A stretch of 9,410 nt of DNA from an uncultured Eubacteriales bacterium (lineage in GTDB: Bacteria; Bacillota; Clostridia; UBA1381; UMGS1253): contig URQR01000072.1 in assembly GCA_900550065.1 (NCBI GenBank), positions 1 through 9,410 on the forward strand, read 5' to 3'. This document shows, piece by piece, positions 1 to 6,294 of the stretch. Every line of letters begins with the position of its first letter. The first letter of the stretch is position 1. The translations under genes and the position numbers were made by a program. The notes beneath the pieces were generated by a model. The model was not told the DNA's origin. It did not search any database and was given only the letters and a program-made list of their open reading frames with translations.

Positions 1-665
1 ATACGGCGGGGAAGCTTCCGGTTATGGCGGGCGGCACGGGGCTCTATATTGACAATGTGGTACAAAACCTTCAGTTAGCCGAGGCGCAAACGGACTTTGC
101 ACTCCGTGACCGGCTGACTGCGCTGGCGCAGGAAAAGGGGAATTTATATTTACACGAAACGCTTCGGGCGGTTGACCCGGAAGCGGCTGACGCGATTCAT
201 CCGGGCAACGTTCGCCGCGTCGTTCGTGCGCTTGAGGTGTTTTATACGACGGGCGACACTTTTACAAATCAGAACAAAAACTCTAAAACGGAAGAGAGCC
301 CTTATCATACAATTATGTTGATGCCCGATTGGGACAGGACAGTTCTCTATCAGCGAATCGGAACGCGGGTTGAGTGTATGATGCAGGACGGGCTGATGGA
401 GGAGTTCTTTTGTCTTGTAAAAATGGGCTATGGCAAAAAGCTCAACGCGATGCAGGCAATCGGCTACAAGGAACTGTTCGACTATTATTATGGTTTGTGC
501 AGCTTAGAAGATGCGGTCGAGCTAATTAAACGCCATTCGCGCCGTTATGCGAAACGCCAGCTTACGTGGTTTCGGCGCTACTCCGACATGATAAGGCTCG
601 ATGCGACTCAAAATTTGGAGGCGCAGTGCTTTGCCGAAATAGACGATTGGTTAAAAACTGTATAA
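1..665 (+). CDS. miaA: tRNA dimethylallyltransferase MiaA (5'-truncated by window edge)
   Basis: MiaA transfers a dimethylallyl group to N6 of A37 in tRNAs that read codons starting with U, the first step towards ms2i6A. The open frame enters from the left edge (first full codon at position 3) and gives 220 residues ending in TAA. The family is usually about 300-315 residues, so the N-terminal part with the P-loop lies outside the window. Visible family motifs are AGGTGLYI near the start of the fragment, HPGNVRRVVRALEV in the middle, MQAIGYKE, and RRYAKRQLTWFRR near the C-terminus. The ATG at 24 is internal: the residues before it (TAGKLPV) continue the family pattern leading into AGGTGLY. 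A terminator follows directly, so the gene ends its own transcription unit. Family assignment is secure from these motifs. Confidence 0.96.
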   Translation, partial: TAGKLPVMAGGTGLYIDNVVQNLQLAEAQTDFALRDRLTALAQEKGNLYLHETLRAVDPEAADAIHPGNVRRVVRALEVFYTTGDTFTNQNKNSKTEESPYHTIMLMPDWDRTVLYQRIGTRVECMMQDGLMEEFFCLVKMGYGKKLNAMQAIGYKELFDYYYGLCSLEDAVELIKRHSRRYAKRQLTWFRRYSDMIRLDATQNLEAQCFAEIDDWLKTV

Positions 666-668
666 AAC

Positions 669-694
669 GGGCGGCGAAAAACCGTCCTTTTTTT
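669..694 (+). terminator. Intrinsic terminator after miaA
   Basis: GGGCGG (669-674) pairs with CCGTCC (682-687), including one G-T wobble, around the loop CGAAAAA. Seven T residues follow at 688-694. The hairpin starts four bases after the miaA stop codon, a textbook Rho-independent layout. It separates miaA from the leuA unit. Confidence 0.88.
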
Positions 695-767
695 GTACTT
701 TCTTTTCTGAATGAATTTTGTTATTTTAAAAAGTTTATTCACACTTTCAACTAAGATTGGAAACTTC

Positions 768-796
768 TTGACTTTGACAAAGCGACCTGCTACAAT
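768..796 (+). promoter_or_regulatory. SigA-type promoter for leuA
   Basis: TTGACT (768-773) and TACAAT (791-796) are separated by exactly 17 bases, each one mismatch from the vegetative consensus. A second TTGACA directly abuts at 774-779 but has no -10 at a workable distance. The start site would fall near 802-804, giving an untranslated leader of only about 45 bases. That is too short for a T-box or a leader-peptide attenuator, so regulation of this unit is more likely by a DNA-binding protein. No operator was recognised. Confidence 0.75.
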
Positions 797-846
797 AGCT
801 TTAATACTTTTATGTATAATATTTGTAAGAAGGAGGACGTGTTATC

Positions 847-2352
847 ATGTCAAGAACAATCCGGTTTTTTGATACTACCTTAAGAGACGGCGAGCAAACC
901 CCCGGGGTCAACATGAATCTCGAGGAAAAAATGGGGATAGCACGTCAGCTAGAACGCATGGGCGTAGACGTGATCGAGGCGGGCTTTGCCGCCGCGTCGC
1001 CCGGCGATTTTAACACGATTGGCGAGATTGCAAAGGTAGTTGGCGATTCGTTTGTTTGCAGCCTTGCACGCGCCGTAAAGGGCGATATTGACGCGGCTTG
1101 GGAGGCGGTCAGGGGCGCGAAACGGCCCTATATTCATACGTTTATTGCAACGAGCGACATCCATATGCAATATAAGCTTAAAATGACGGAGGAGCAGGTG
1201 TTTGAGCGTGCGGTTGAGTCGGTCCGTTATGCAAAAAAATTCTGTGAAGAAGTCGAGTTTTCGGCAGAGGATGCTTCTCGCAGCCGAGTGGACTTTCTTT
1301 GCCGCCTGTTTGAAGCGGTTATTAAGGAGGGCGCAACGTGTATCAATGTGCCGGACACGGTCGGATACACGACGCCGGATGAGTTTTATGCAATGATTGC
1401 AAAAATCCGCGAAACTGTATCAGGCATTGACAAGGTATTTTTAAGTGTGCATTGCCACAATGATTTGGGTATTGCATCAGCCAATACGCTTGCTGCAATC
1501 CGCGCCGGCGCAACACAGGCGGAATGTACGATTAACGGCCTTGGCGAGCGTGCGGGCAACACCTCCTTTGAAGAGGTCGTGATGTCTTTAAAGACAAGGC
1601 CGGATATATACGGCGACGTGTCTTTTGGTATTGACACAACACAGATTGGACGTACGAGTAAATTGGTTTCGAGTATTTCCGGGGTAGCGATTAACCCTTT
1701 AAAGCCCATTATCGGCGCGAACGCCTTTGCGCATGAGTCAGGCATCCATCAGGACGGCGTGCTCAAAAATCCGCTTACATATGAAATTATGACGCCGGAG
1801 TCAATCGGCCTTGCAAAAACAAAGCTTGCGCTCGGGAAGCTCTCGGGCCGCGCTGCGTTTAAAGAGCATATCAAGGAAATGGGCTATGAGCTTGATCAAG
1901 AGGCCCTCGATAAGGCGTTTGCAAAGTTTAAGGATTTAGCCGACAAGAAAAAGGCCGTGACGGACGAGGATATCGAGGCAATCGTCAACGAGCGGATGTC
2001 GCAGATACCGGAGGTTTATACGCTTGAGTCGTTCCAAATCAATAGCGGCAACCATATGATTGCGACGGCGACCGTTACGATGAAAAAGGAAGGCGAAACG
2101 TTTACCGACGCGGCGACAGGCGACGGCCCGGTTGACGCTATGTTTCAGACGATTGAGCGCATGACAGGGATTGCTGCGACGCTGGACAGTTATAATTTGC
2201 GCGCGGTTACGGATGGCACGGACGCGCTCAGCGAAGCGAGCGTAATGATTAGTGTCGGTAACAAGAAATACCGCGGTAAGGCTGTCAGTCCCGACGTAAT
2301 CGAGTCGAGTGCGAAGGCGTACTTAAATGCAATTAACAGAAGCATGCTGTAA
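847..2352 (+). CDS. leuA: 2-isopropylmalate synthase
   Basis: LeuA condenses 3-methyl-2-oxobutanoate with acetyl-CoA to 2-isopropylmalate, the committed step of leucine synthesis in the cytoplasm. The 501-residue product matches the usual bacterial LeuA length. The N-terminal catalytic barrel opens with FDTTLRDGEQTPG (residues 8-20). The family's metal and substrate ligands appear as D14, H202 and H204 in HCHND, and N238 in NGLGERAGN. The motif FAHESGIHQDGV follows. The C-terminal part carries the allosteric LeuA-dimer domain, marked by GDGPVDA (425-431), the region where leucine feedback normally acts. The ATG at 847 is preceded by AGGAGG (831-836) at ideal spacing. It is the first gene of a unit with cimA and a thioesterase. 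A homocitrate synthase is the main alternative, but the full-length LeuA-type architecture and the cimA neighbour favour LeuA. Confidence 0.95.
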   Translation: MSRTIRFFDTTLRDGEQTPGVNMNLEEKMGIARQLERMGVDVIEAGFAAASPGDFNTIGEIAKVVGDSFVCSLARAVKGDIDAAWEAVRGAKRPYIHTFIATSDIHMQYKLKMTEEQVFERAVESVRYAKKFCEEVEFSAEDASRSRVDFLCRLFEAVIKEGATCINVPDTVGYTTPDEFYAMIAKIRETVSGIDKVFLSVHCHNDLGIASANTLAAIRAGATQAECTINGLGERAGNTSFEEVVMSLKTRPDIYGDVSFGIDTTQIGRTSKLVSSISGVAINPLKPIIGANAFAHESGIHQDGVLKNPLTYEIMTPESIGLAKTKLALGKLSGRAAFKEHIKEMGYELDQEALDKAFAKFKDLADKKKAVTDEDIEAIVNERMSQIPEVYTLESFQINSGNHMIATATVTMKKEGETFTDAATGDGPVDAMFQTIERMTGIAATLDSYNLRAVTDGTDALSEASVMISVGNKKYRGKAVSPDVIESSAKAYLNAINRSML

Positions 2353-2356
2353 AGGA
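2351..2356 (+). promoter_or_regulatory. Ribosome binding site that sets the cimA TTG start
   Basis: AAAGGA overlaps the leuA stop codon (TAA, 2350-2352) and lies 9 bases before the in-frame TTG at 2366. The upstream in-frame ATG at 2327 lies inside leuA, has no comparable site, and would add 13 residues absent from the family's usual N-terminus. The arrangement suggests that cimA translation is coupled to termination of leuA. Confidence 0.7.
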
Positions 2357-2365
2357 TGTGATTGC

Positions 2366-3949
2366 TTGAATAAGAAGATTGCTATCTTAGATTCCACGCT
2401 GCGCGACGGCGCGCAGGCGGAGGGGATATCTTTTTCTGTCTCTGATAAAATCAAAATTGTAAAAACGCTTGATGCGCTCGGTGTTTCATATATCGAGGCG
2501 GGCAACCCCGGCTCTAACCCGAAGGATATGGAGTTTTTTACGCAGGCAAAGGAGTTAAAACTTGAACACGCAAAGCTGTGCGCTTTTGGCTCGACCTGCC
2601 GGGTAGGGAAGCGGCCGGAGGAGGACGCGGGCGTGCAGTCGCTGCTATGTGCTGGAACGCCGGCGGTGAGTGTATTTGGTAAGGCGTGGGATTTGCACGT
2701 ATCTGATATTTTAAACACTACGTTGGACAATAACTTAAAAATTATTTCTGATACAATTGCATATTTAAAAGCAAACGGCAAAGAGGTCATCTTCGACGCC
2801 GAGCACTTTTTTGACGGTTATCAGGCAAACAGCGCGTATGCGCTTGCCTGTGTTGACGCTGCGCAGACGGCGGGGGCGGACTGTATCGTACTGTGCGACA
2901 CAAACGGCGCGACCTTCCCAACAGAGGTTGGACAGATAACAAAGGAAGTAGTGGGGCATCTGACCGTGCCGGTCGGCATCCATTGTCACAACGACGTCGG
3001 CGTTGGCGTCGCAAACTCCATTATCGCAGTGCGTTCCGGCGCGCTGCACGTGCAGGGGACGATGAACGGCTTAGGCGAGCGGTGTGGGAATGCAAATCTA
3101 TGCACGATAATTCCAAATTTGGAGCTAAAACTTGGATATTCCTGTTTAAAACCGGGCAAATTAGAAGAAATTACAGAGGCGGCGCGCTATGTAAGCGAAA
3201 TTGCAAATATATCGCACGACGAACGCCAGCCGTATGTCGGATCAAGCGCGTTTGCGCATAAGGGCGGGATGCATGTCGACGGCGTACTCAAAAACCCGAA
3301 AACCTTTGAGCATGTCGACCCGGAAAGCGTCGGCAATACGCGCCGTGTGCTTATCAGCGAAATGGCGGGGCGCGCAAACCTATTAAAAGCGATTCACAAA
3401 ATCGACGCGACACTTGATAAGCATAGTGCAGCGGTCGGCAAGGTCATGGACCGGCTCAAGGAGCTCGAGTTTGAGGGGTATCAGTTTGAGGGCGCGGAAA
3501 GCTCGATGGAGCTTTTGATTCGTAAAATACTTGGAAAATATAAGCCTTATTTTGATTTAAACCAATTTAAAGTAATTGTCAGCGAGCCGAGCGGCGACGA
3601 GCTTAGCTCATCTGCGCTAATAAAAATTCACGTCGGAAGCGAAGCCTCCATTACAGCGGCAGAGGGCAACGGCCCTGTTGACGCGCTTGATAAGGCGCTT
3701 CGCGGTGCGCTGGAGCATTTTTATCCGCAGCTTGCATGCGTCAGACTGACCGACTATAAGGTTCGTGTGCTCGACAGCCAGAACGCAACCGGGTCAAAGG
3801 TTCGCGTTTTGGTCGAATCGACAGACGGCACAAACAGCTGGAGCACGGTCGGCGTTTCGACAGATATTATTGAAGCGAGCTGGCACGCGCTGGTGGACTC
3901 GCTCGAATACAAATTGCTGCTCGATACGGTAAAGAACCAGCGTGTTTGA
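2366..3949 (+). CDS. cimA: (R)-citramalate synthase
   Basis: CimA condenses pyruvate with acetyl-CoA to (R)-citramalate, which LeuCD and LeuB convert to 2-oxobutanoate for isoleucine without threonine. From the TTG start the protein has 527 residues, typical of the long bacterial CimA family. It shares the LeuA fold: LDSTLRDGAQAEG (8-20), metal ligands D14, H206 and H208 in HCHND, NGLGERCGN (234-242) and FAHKGGMHVDGV. The segment EAGNPGSNPKD near residue 50 is characteristic of CimA rather than LeuA. The C-terminal regulatory domain is present, marked by GNGPVDA (434-440). It begins 13 bases after leuA and is followed 20 bases later by a thioesterase gene. Substrate choice is inferred from family resemblance. 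A second isopropylmalate or homocitrate synthase is possible but less likely. An ATG at 2327 is the alternative start. Confidence 0.88.
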   Translation: MNKKIAILDSTLRDGAQAEGISFSVSDKIKIVKTLDALGVSYIEAGNPGSNPKDMEFFTQAKELKLEHAKLCAFGSTCRVGKRPEEDAGVQSLLCAGTPAVSVFGKAWDLHVSDILNTTLDNNLKIISDTIAYLKANGKEVIFDAEHFFDGYQANSAYALACVDAAQTAGADCIVLCDTNGATFPTEVGQITKEVVGHLTVPVGIHCHNDVGVGVANSIIAVRSGALHVQGTMNGLGERCGNANLCTIIPNLELKLGYSCLKPGKLEEITEAARYVSEIANISHDERQPYVGSSAFAHKGGMHVDGVLKNPKTFEHVDPESVGNTRRVLISEMAGRANLLKAIHKIDATLDKHSAAVGKVMDRLKELEFEGYQFEGAESSMELLIRKILGKYKPYFDLNQFKVIVSEPSGDELSSSALIKIHVGSEASITAAEGNGPVDALDKALRGALEHFYPQLACVRLTDYKVRVLDSQNATGSKVRVLVESTDGTNSWSTVGVSTDIIEASWHALVDSLEYKLLLDTVKNQRV

Positions 3950-3969
3950 CCGTTCGGAGGTGTGGTTAC

Positions 3970-4452
3970 ATGGAAACGGAACAAATAAAACGAAAAGTGG
4001 CGGATTCAAAGGTTGAACAAATCCAAATTGTTATGCCGGAGCATATTAACGGCTACGGTCGTTTATTCGGTGGCCAATTAGTCGCATGGATTGACGTAGT
4101 CGCGGGCGTGGTTGCGCGCCGGCACTGCCGCAATGAGATTACAACCGTATGCATCGACAATTTAAACTTTAAAGCGCCGGCTTATGCGAACGAAACTGTT
4201 ATTTTAATTGGGCGGCTGAGTTATGTCGGCACAACATCAATGGAGGTGCGTGTCGACACATTTGTGGAGGCGCTTGACGGCAGCAGGACACTCGTCAACA
4301 CCGCCTATCTCGTTATGGTCGCGCTCGACGGCAAAGAGCGGCCTATGCCTGTTCCCGGTCTTGAGCTTGTGTCGGCGGAGGAGCGCATTGAATGGGAGGC
4401 GGGCAAACGCCGCAGCGAGCTGCGCAAGCAGAGGCGGCTGGAGCAGTATTGA
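3970..4452 (+). CDS. Hotdog-fold acyl-CoA thioesterase (YciA/YkhA-like)
   Basis: The protein probably hydrolyses an acyl-CoA to free CoA and a carboxylate in the cytoplasm; its substrate cannot be read from sequence. The 160 residues form a single hotdog domain of the acyl-CoA hydrolase type. The signature is HINGYGRLFGGQLVAWID (25-42), with N27 and D42 at the positions usually catalytic in this family. It is followed by the beta-rich core with NLNFKAPAYANETV and a charged C-terminal tail (KRRSELRKQRRLEQY). No signal peptide or membrane segment is seen. The ATG at 3970 follows GGAGG (3956-3960) at 9 bases, which favours it over a TTG at 3946 that overlaps the cimA stop. It is the last gene of the leuA-cimA unit, so its role may relate to acetyl-CoA or branched-chain acyl-CoA pools, but this is inference. 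Confidence 0.88.
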   Translation: METEQIKRKVADSKVEQIQIVMPEHINGYGRLFGGQLVAWIDVVAGVVARRHCRNEITTVCIDNLNFKAPAYANETVILIGRLSYVGTTSMEVRVDTFVEALDGSRTLVNTAYLVMVALDGKERPMPVPGLELVSAEERIEWEAGKRRSELRKQRRLEQY

Positions 4453-4524
4453 TAAGGAGGCGAGCCCGTCTGAAGTGTTTGGCTATTTTTATGAACAATC
4501 CGTTAAAAATGAAAAAATTTTACG

Positions 4525-4562
4525 ATACCATCTTGACAAAATTGTTATAAGGTGGTATTTTT
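4525..4562 (+). terminator. Probable terminator of the leuA-cimA-thioesterase unit
   Basis: ATACCATCTT (4525-4534) pairs over ten positions with AAGGTGGTAT (4549-4558), with one G-T wobble. The loop contains ACAA and TTGT, which could extend the stem. TTTTT (4558-4562) and further T-rich sequence follow. It lies 72 bases after the thioesterase stop. The stem is AT-richer than an ideal terminator. It overlaps the hrcA promoter, so the inverted repeat may also be, or instead be, a protein-binding site. Confidence 0.6.
4533..4561 (+). promoter_or_regulatory. Promoter of the hrcA-grpE-dnaK operon
   Basis: A perfect TTGACA (4533-4538) is followed after 17 bases by TATTTT (4556-4561), a weaker -10. 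TATTAT at 4562-4567 matches better but at a poor 23-base spacing. Transcription would begin near 4568, a few bases before CIRCE, which is where HrcA binding would block the polymerase. The strong -35 and the operator position support the call; the exact -10 is uncertain. Confidence 0.62.
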
Positions 4563-4572
4563 ATTATAGCAA

Positions 4573-4599
4573 TTAGCACTCAAACAAAAAGAGTGCTAA
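4573..4599 (+). promoter_or_regulatory. CIRCE operator (HrcA binding site)
   Basis: TTAGCACTC (4573-4581), nine spacer bases, and GAGTGCTAA (4591-4599) form a perfect 9-9-9 CIRCE inverted repeat. CIRCE is the established operator of HrcA, which represses heat-shock genes and loses activity when GroEL is occupied by unfolded protein. The site lies 36 bases before the hrcA start codon, so the operon is autoregulated. No second CIRCE copy was seen before grpE, dnaK or dnaJ. Confidence 0.98.
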
Positions 4600-4612
4600 C
4601 AACAAAAGAGCC

Positions 4613-4632
4613 GCAGTGAAAGGAGGCGCTGC
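4613..4632 (+). promoter_or_regulatory. hrcA ribosome site displayed in a hairpin loop
   Basis: GCAGTG (4613-4618) can pair with CGCTGC (4627-4632), six pairs including one G-T. The eight-base loop AAAGGAGG (4619-4626) is precisely the Shine-Dalgarno sequence. The ATG follows three bases after the stem. The pairing is seen directly; a regulatory effect on hrcA translation is inference. Confidence 0.45.
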
Positions 4633-4635
4633 TTT

Positions 4636-5682
4636 ATGGACTTAAACGAACGAAAGCGTAAAATTCTTGAAGCAATTATAGAGGATTATATATCCAGCGC
4701 CGAACCGGTCGGTTCTCGTACAATTTCAAAGCATTCGGATATGGGCCTATCCAGCGCAACGATTCGCAACGAGATGTCTGATTTGGAGGAAATGGGCTAT
4801 TTAATATCTCCGCATACATCGGCGGGGCGGATTCCTACGGACGCGGGTTATCGCTTTTATGTCAACGAACTGATGGAACAGTATAAAGTTGCGCAAAAAG
4901 ATATTGTCACGCTGCGGCGGTTTTTTACGGCGGGTGTGCTACAGCTTGATAAGCTTATCCGGCAGGCGGGCAGCGTCGTGTCACAGCTCACAAATTATAC
5001 AACAATTGCTGTGACGCCGGAACTGAAAAAATCGTATATCAAACGGTTCGAACTTGTGCCGGTCGACGGGGAAACTGCGCTTTTGGTGCTGATTACGAGC
5101 GAAGGGATTGTCAGAAACCAGTTAATTTCCGTATCGGAGGACGAATTGTCGCTTAGAAGCCTATCCGGCGTGCTCAATGAGAAGCTGGCAGGCCTGACGC
5201 TGGAAGAAATCAATCTTGTCCGTATCAATGAGATACAGCAAATGCTCGGCGCAAATGCGCCTATGCTGATGCCGATTTTGAATTTTATTCATCAGGCTAT
5301 CTCCGAACTGGACGGCTCGGAAGTCTATGTGGCGAATACACAGAATATGTTAAATCATCCGGAGTATTTCGACCTGTCAAAGGCAAAAGGAATTTTAAGA
5401 TTTTTAGAGGATAAAGAAAGCGTGAAGCACGCGGTCGATAGAGCGGATACAGGAGATGCAATCAGTATTGTAATCGGGAGCGAAAATGAGATTGATGAAA
5501 TGAAGGATACATCGATTGTAACCGCGAAGTATATGTCAAACGGAAAAACAATCGGAACACTCGGAATTGTTGGGCCGACCCGCATGAATTACGCAAAAGT
5601 AATCACCTCGCTTGATTATATCCGTAAAAATATGGATACTATTATAAATGAACTGTACAACGAAGAGAAAGGCAGTGATTGA
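4636..5682 (+). CDS. hrcA: Heat-inducible transcription repressor HrcA
   Basis: HrcA is a dimeric cytoplasmic repressor that binds CIRCE and shuts off the dnaK and groE operons. GroEL keeps it active, so unfolded protein that titrates GroEL relieves repression. The 348-residue length is normal. The N-terminal winged helix is clear: RKRKILEAIIEDYI, then EPVGSRTISK, the recognition helix SSATIRNEMSDLEEMG (39-54), and the wing SPHTSAGRIPTDAGYRFYV (58-76). The remainder is the GAF-like and dimerisation region, including GSENEIDEMKDTSIVTAKY and GTLGIVGPTRMNYAKVI near the C-terminus. The ATG is preceded by a near-perfect AAAGGAGG. A perfect CIRCE lies directly upstream and grpE follows immediately, as is usual in Bacillota. 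Confidence 0.98.
   Translation: MDLNERKRKILEAIIEDYISSAEPVGSRTISKHSDMGLSSATIRNEMSDLEEMGYLISPHTSAGRIPTDAGYRFYVNELMEQYKVAQKDIVTLRRFFTAGVLQLDKLIRQAGSVVSQLTNYTTIAVTPELKKSYIKRFELVPVDGETALLVLITSEGIVRNQLISVSEDELSLRSLSGVLNEKLAGLTLEEINLVRINEIQQMLGANAPMLMPILNFIHQAISELDGSEVYVANTQNMLNHPEYFDLSKAKGILRFLEDKESVKHAVDRADTGDAISIVIGSENEIDEMKDTSIVTAKYMSNGKTIGTLGIVGPTRMNYAKVITSLDYIRKNMDTIINELYNEEKGSD
5666..5672 (+). promoter_or_regulatory. Ribosome binding site supporting the grpE GTG start
   Basis: AGAAAGG lies inside the end of hrcA, 11 bases before GTG 5684. In-frame alternatives are GTG 5675, only 2 bases from this site, and ATG 5648, which lies within hrcA without a recognisable site. GTG 5684 is therefore preferred, though the site is only moderately strong. 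Confidence 0.5.
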
Positions 5683-5683
5683 A

Positions 5684-6250
5684 GTGGCAAAAAAGGCAAA
5701 GGACAATGAGGAGAATTTAAAAAATACATCTACAGCGGAAGAACAATCCGCCGTGGATGAGAACATAGAGGCTCAGGGGATGGAGCAGCAGGAGCAGGCC
5801 GGTAAGGACTACGATGTGCTTGAGAAAAAGTATAGCGAGTTAGAGGACAAATATTACCGTCTCGCAGCTGAATATACGAACTTTCAGCGCCGTAGCCGCG
5901 AGGAAAAGGAAGCGATGTATACAAATGCGGTGTCTGACACCGTTGCAGAGCTTTTGCCTATTCTTGACAACCTACAGCGTGCGATGGATACGCCAGCTGA
6001 AACTAAGGAGGCAAAGACAATTGCCGACGGCGTAGCAATGATTGCAAAGCTCGCGGTCGATACGTTTGCAAAGCTTGGCGTTGAGCCGATTGAAGCAGTT
6101 GGAAAAGAATTCGACGCGGCGGTTCACAACGCTGTGATGCATGTAGACGACGACAGTTTCGGTAAAAACGAGGTTGTGGAGGAGTTTCAAAAGGGCTATA
6201 AATGTAAGGATAAGGTAATTCGTTACAGTATGGTCAAGGTTGCAAACTAA
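5684..6250 (+). CDS. grpE: Hsp70 nucleotide exchange factor GrpE
   Basis: GrpE is a cytoplasmic dimer that drives ADP release from DnaK so the chaperone can let go of its substrate. From GTG 5684 the product has 188 residues, a usual length. Residues 1-40 are polar, acidic and probably disordered. A charged heptad-like coiled coil follows at about 43-80, including LEKKYSELEDKYYRLAAEYTNFQRR. The helical core is LLPILDNLQRAMD (90-102). The C-terminal wing carries the family signature: FDAAVHNAVMHVDDD (143-157) and EVVEEFQKGYKCKDKVIRYSMVKVA (163-187). The gene starts one base after the hrcA stop, so translation is probably coupled. Its identity is secure; only the start codon is uncertain (GTG 5675 or ATG 5648 are alternatives). 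Confidence 0.96.
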   Translation: MAKKAKDNEENLKNTSTAEEQSAVDENIEAQGMEQQEQAGKDYDVLEKKYSELEDKYYRLAAEYTNFQRRSREEKEAMYTNAVSDTVAELLPILDNLQRAMDTPAETKEAKTIADGVAMIAKLAVDTFAKLGVEPIEAVGKEFDAAVHNAVMHVDDDSFGKNEVVEEFQKGYKCKDKVIRYSMVKVAN

Positions 6251-6269
6251 TTACTTTGTAATTTATAAT
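6240..6269 (+). promoter_or_regulatory. Candidate internal promoter before dnaK
   Basis: A perfect TATAAT (6264-6269) lies 18 bases after TTGCAA (6240-6245, four of six matches), in the short grpE-dnaK gap. The start site would be near 6275, just before the AGGAGG at 6281. A six-pair inverted repeat, AATTAC TTT GTAATT (6249-6263), lies in the spacer. AT-rich sequence makes chance matches likely, so this is tentative. Confidence 0.3.
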
Positions 6270-6294
6270 TATCATATATCAGGAGGAATGCAGT

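Noticed and set aside
701..715. CodY-box-like sequence (TTTTCTGAA core) before leuA
   Set aside because: It has about six mismatches to the 15-base consensus and lies over 50 bases upstream of the -35, too weak to call.
566..754. 62-codon + frame overlapping the end of miaA
   Set aside because: It runs out of frame through miaA and through the terminator hairpin, with no ribosome site.
1386..2790. - strand open frames across leuA and the start of cimA
   Set aside because: They lie opposite well-supported conserved genes, lack ribosome sites and show no recognisable protein motifs.
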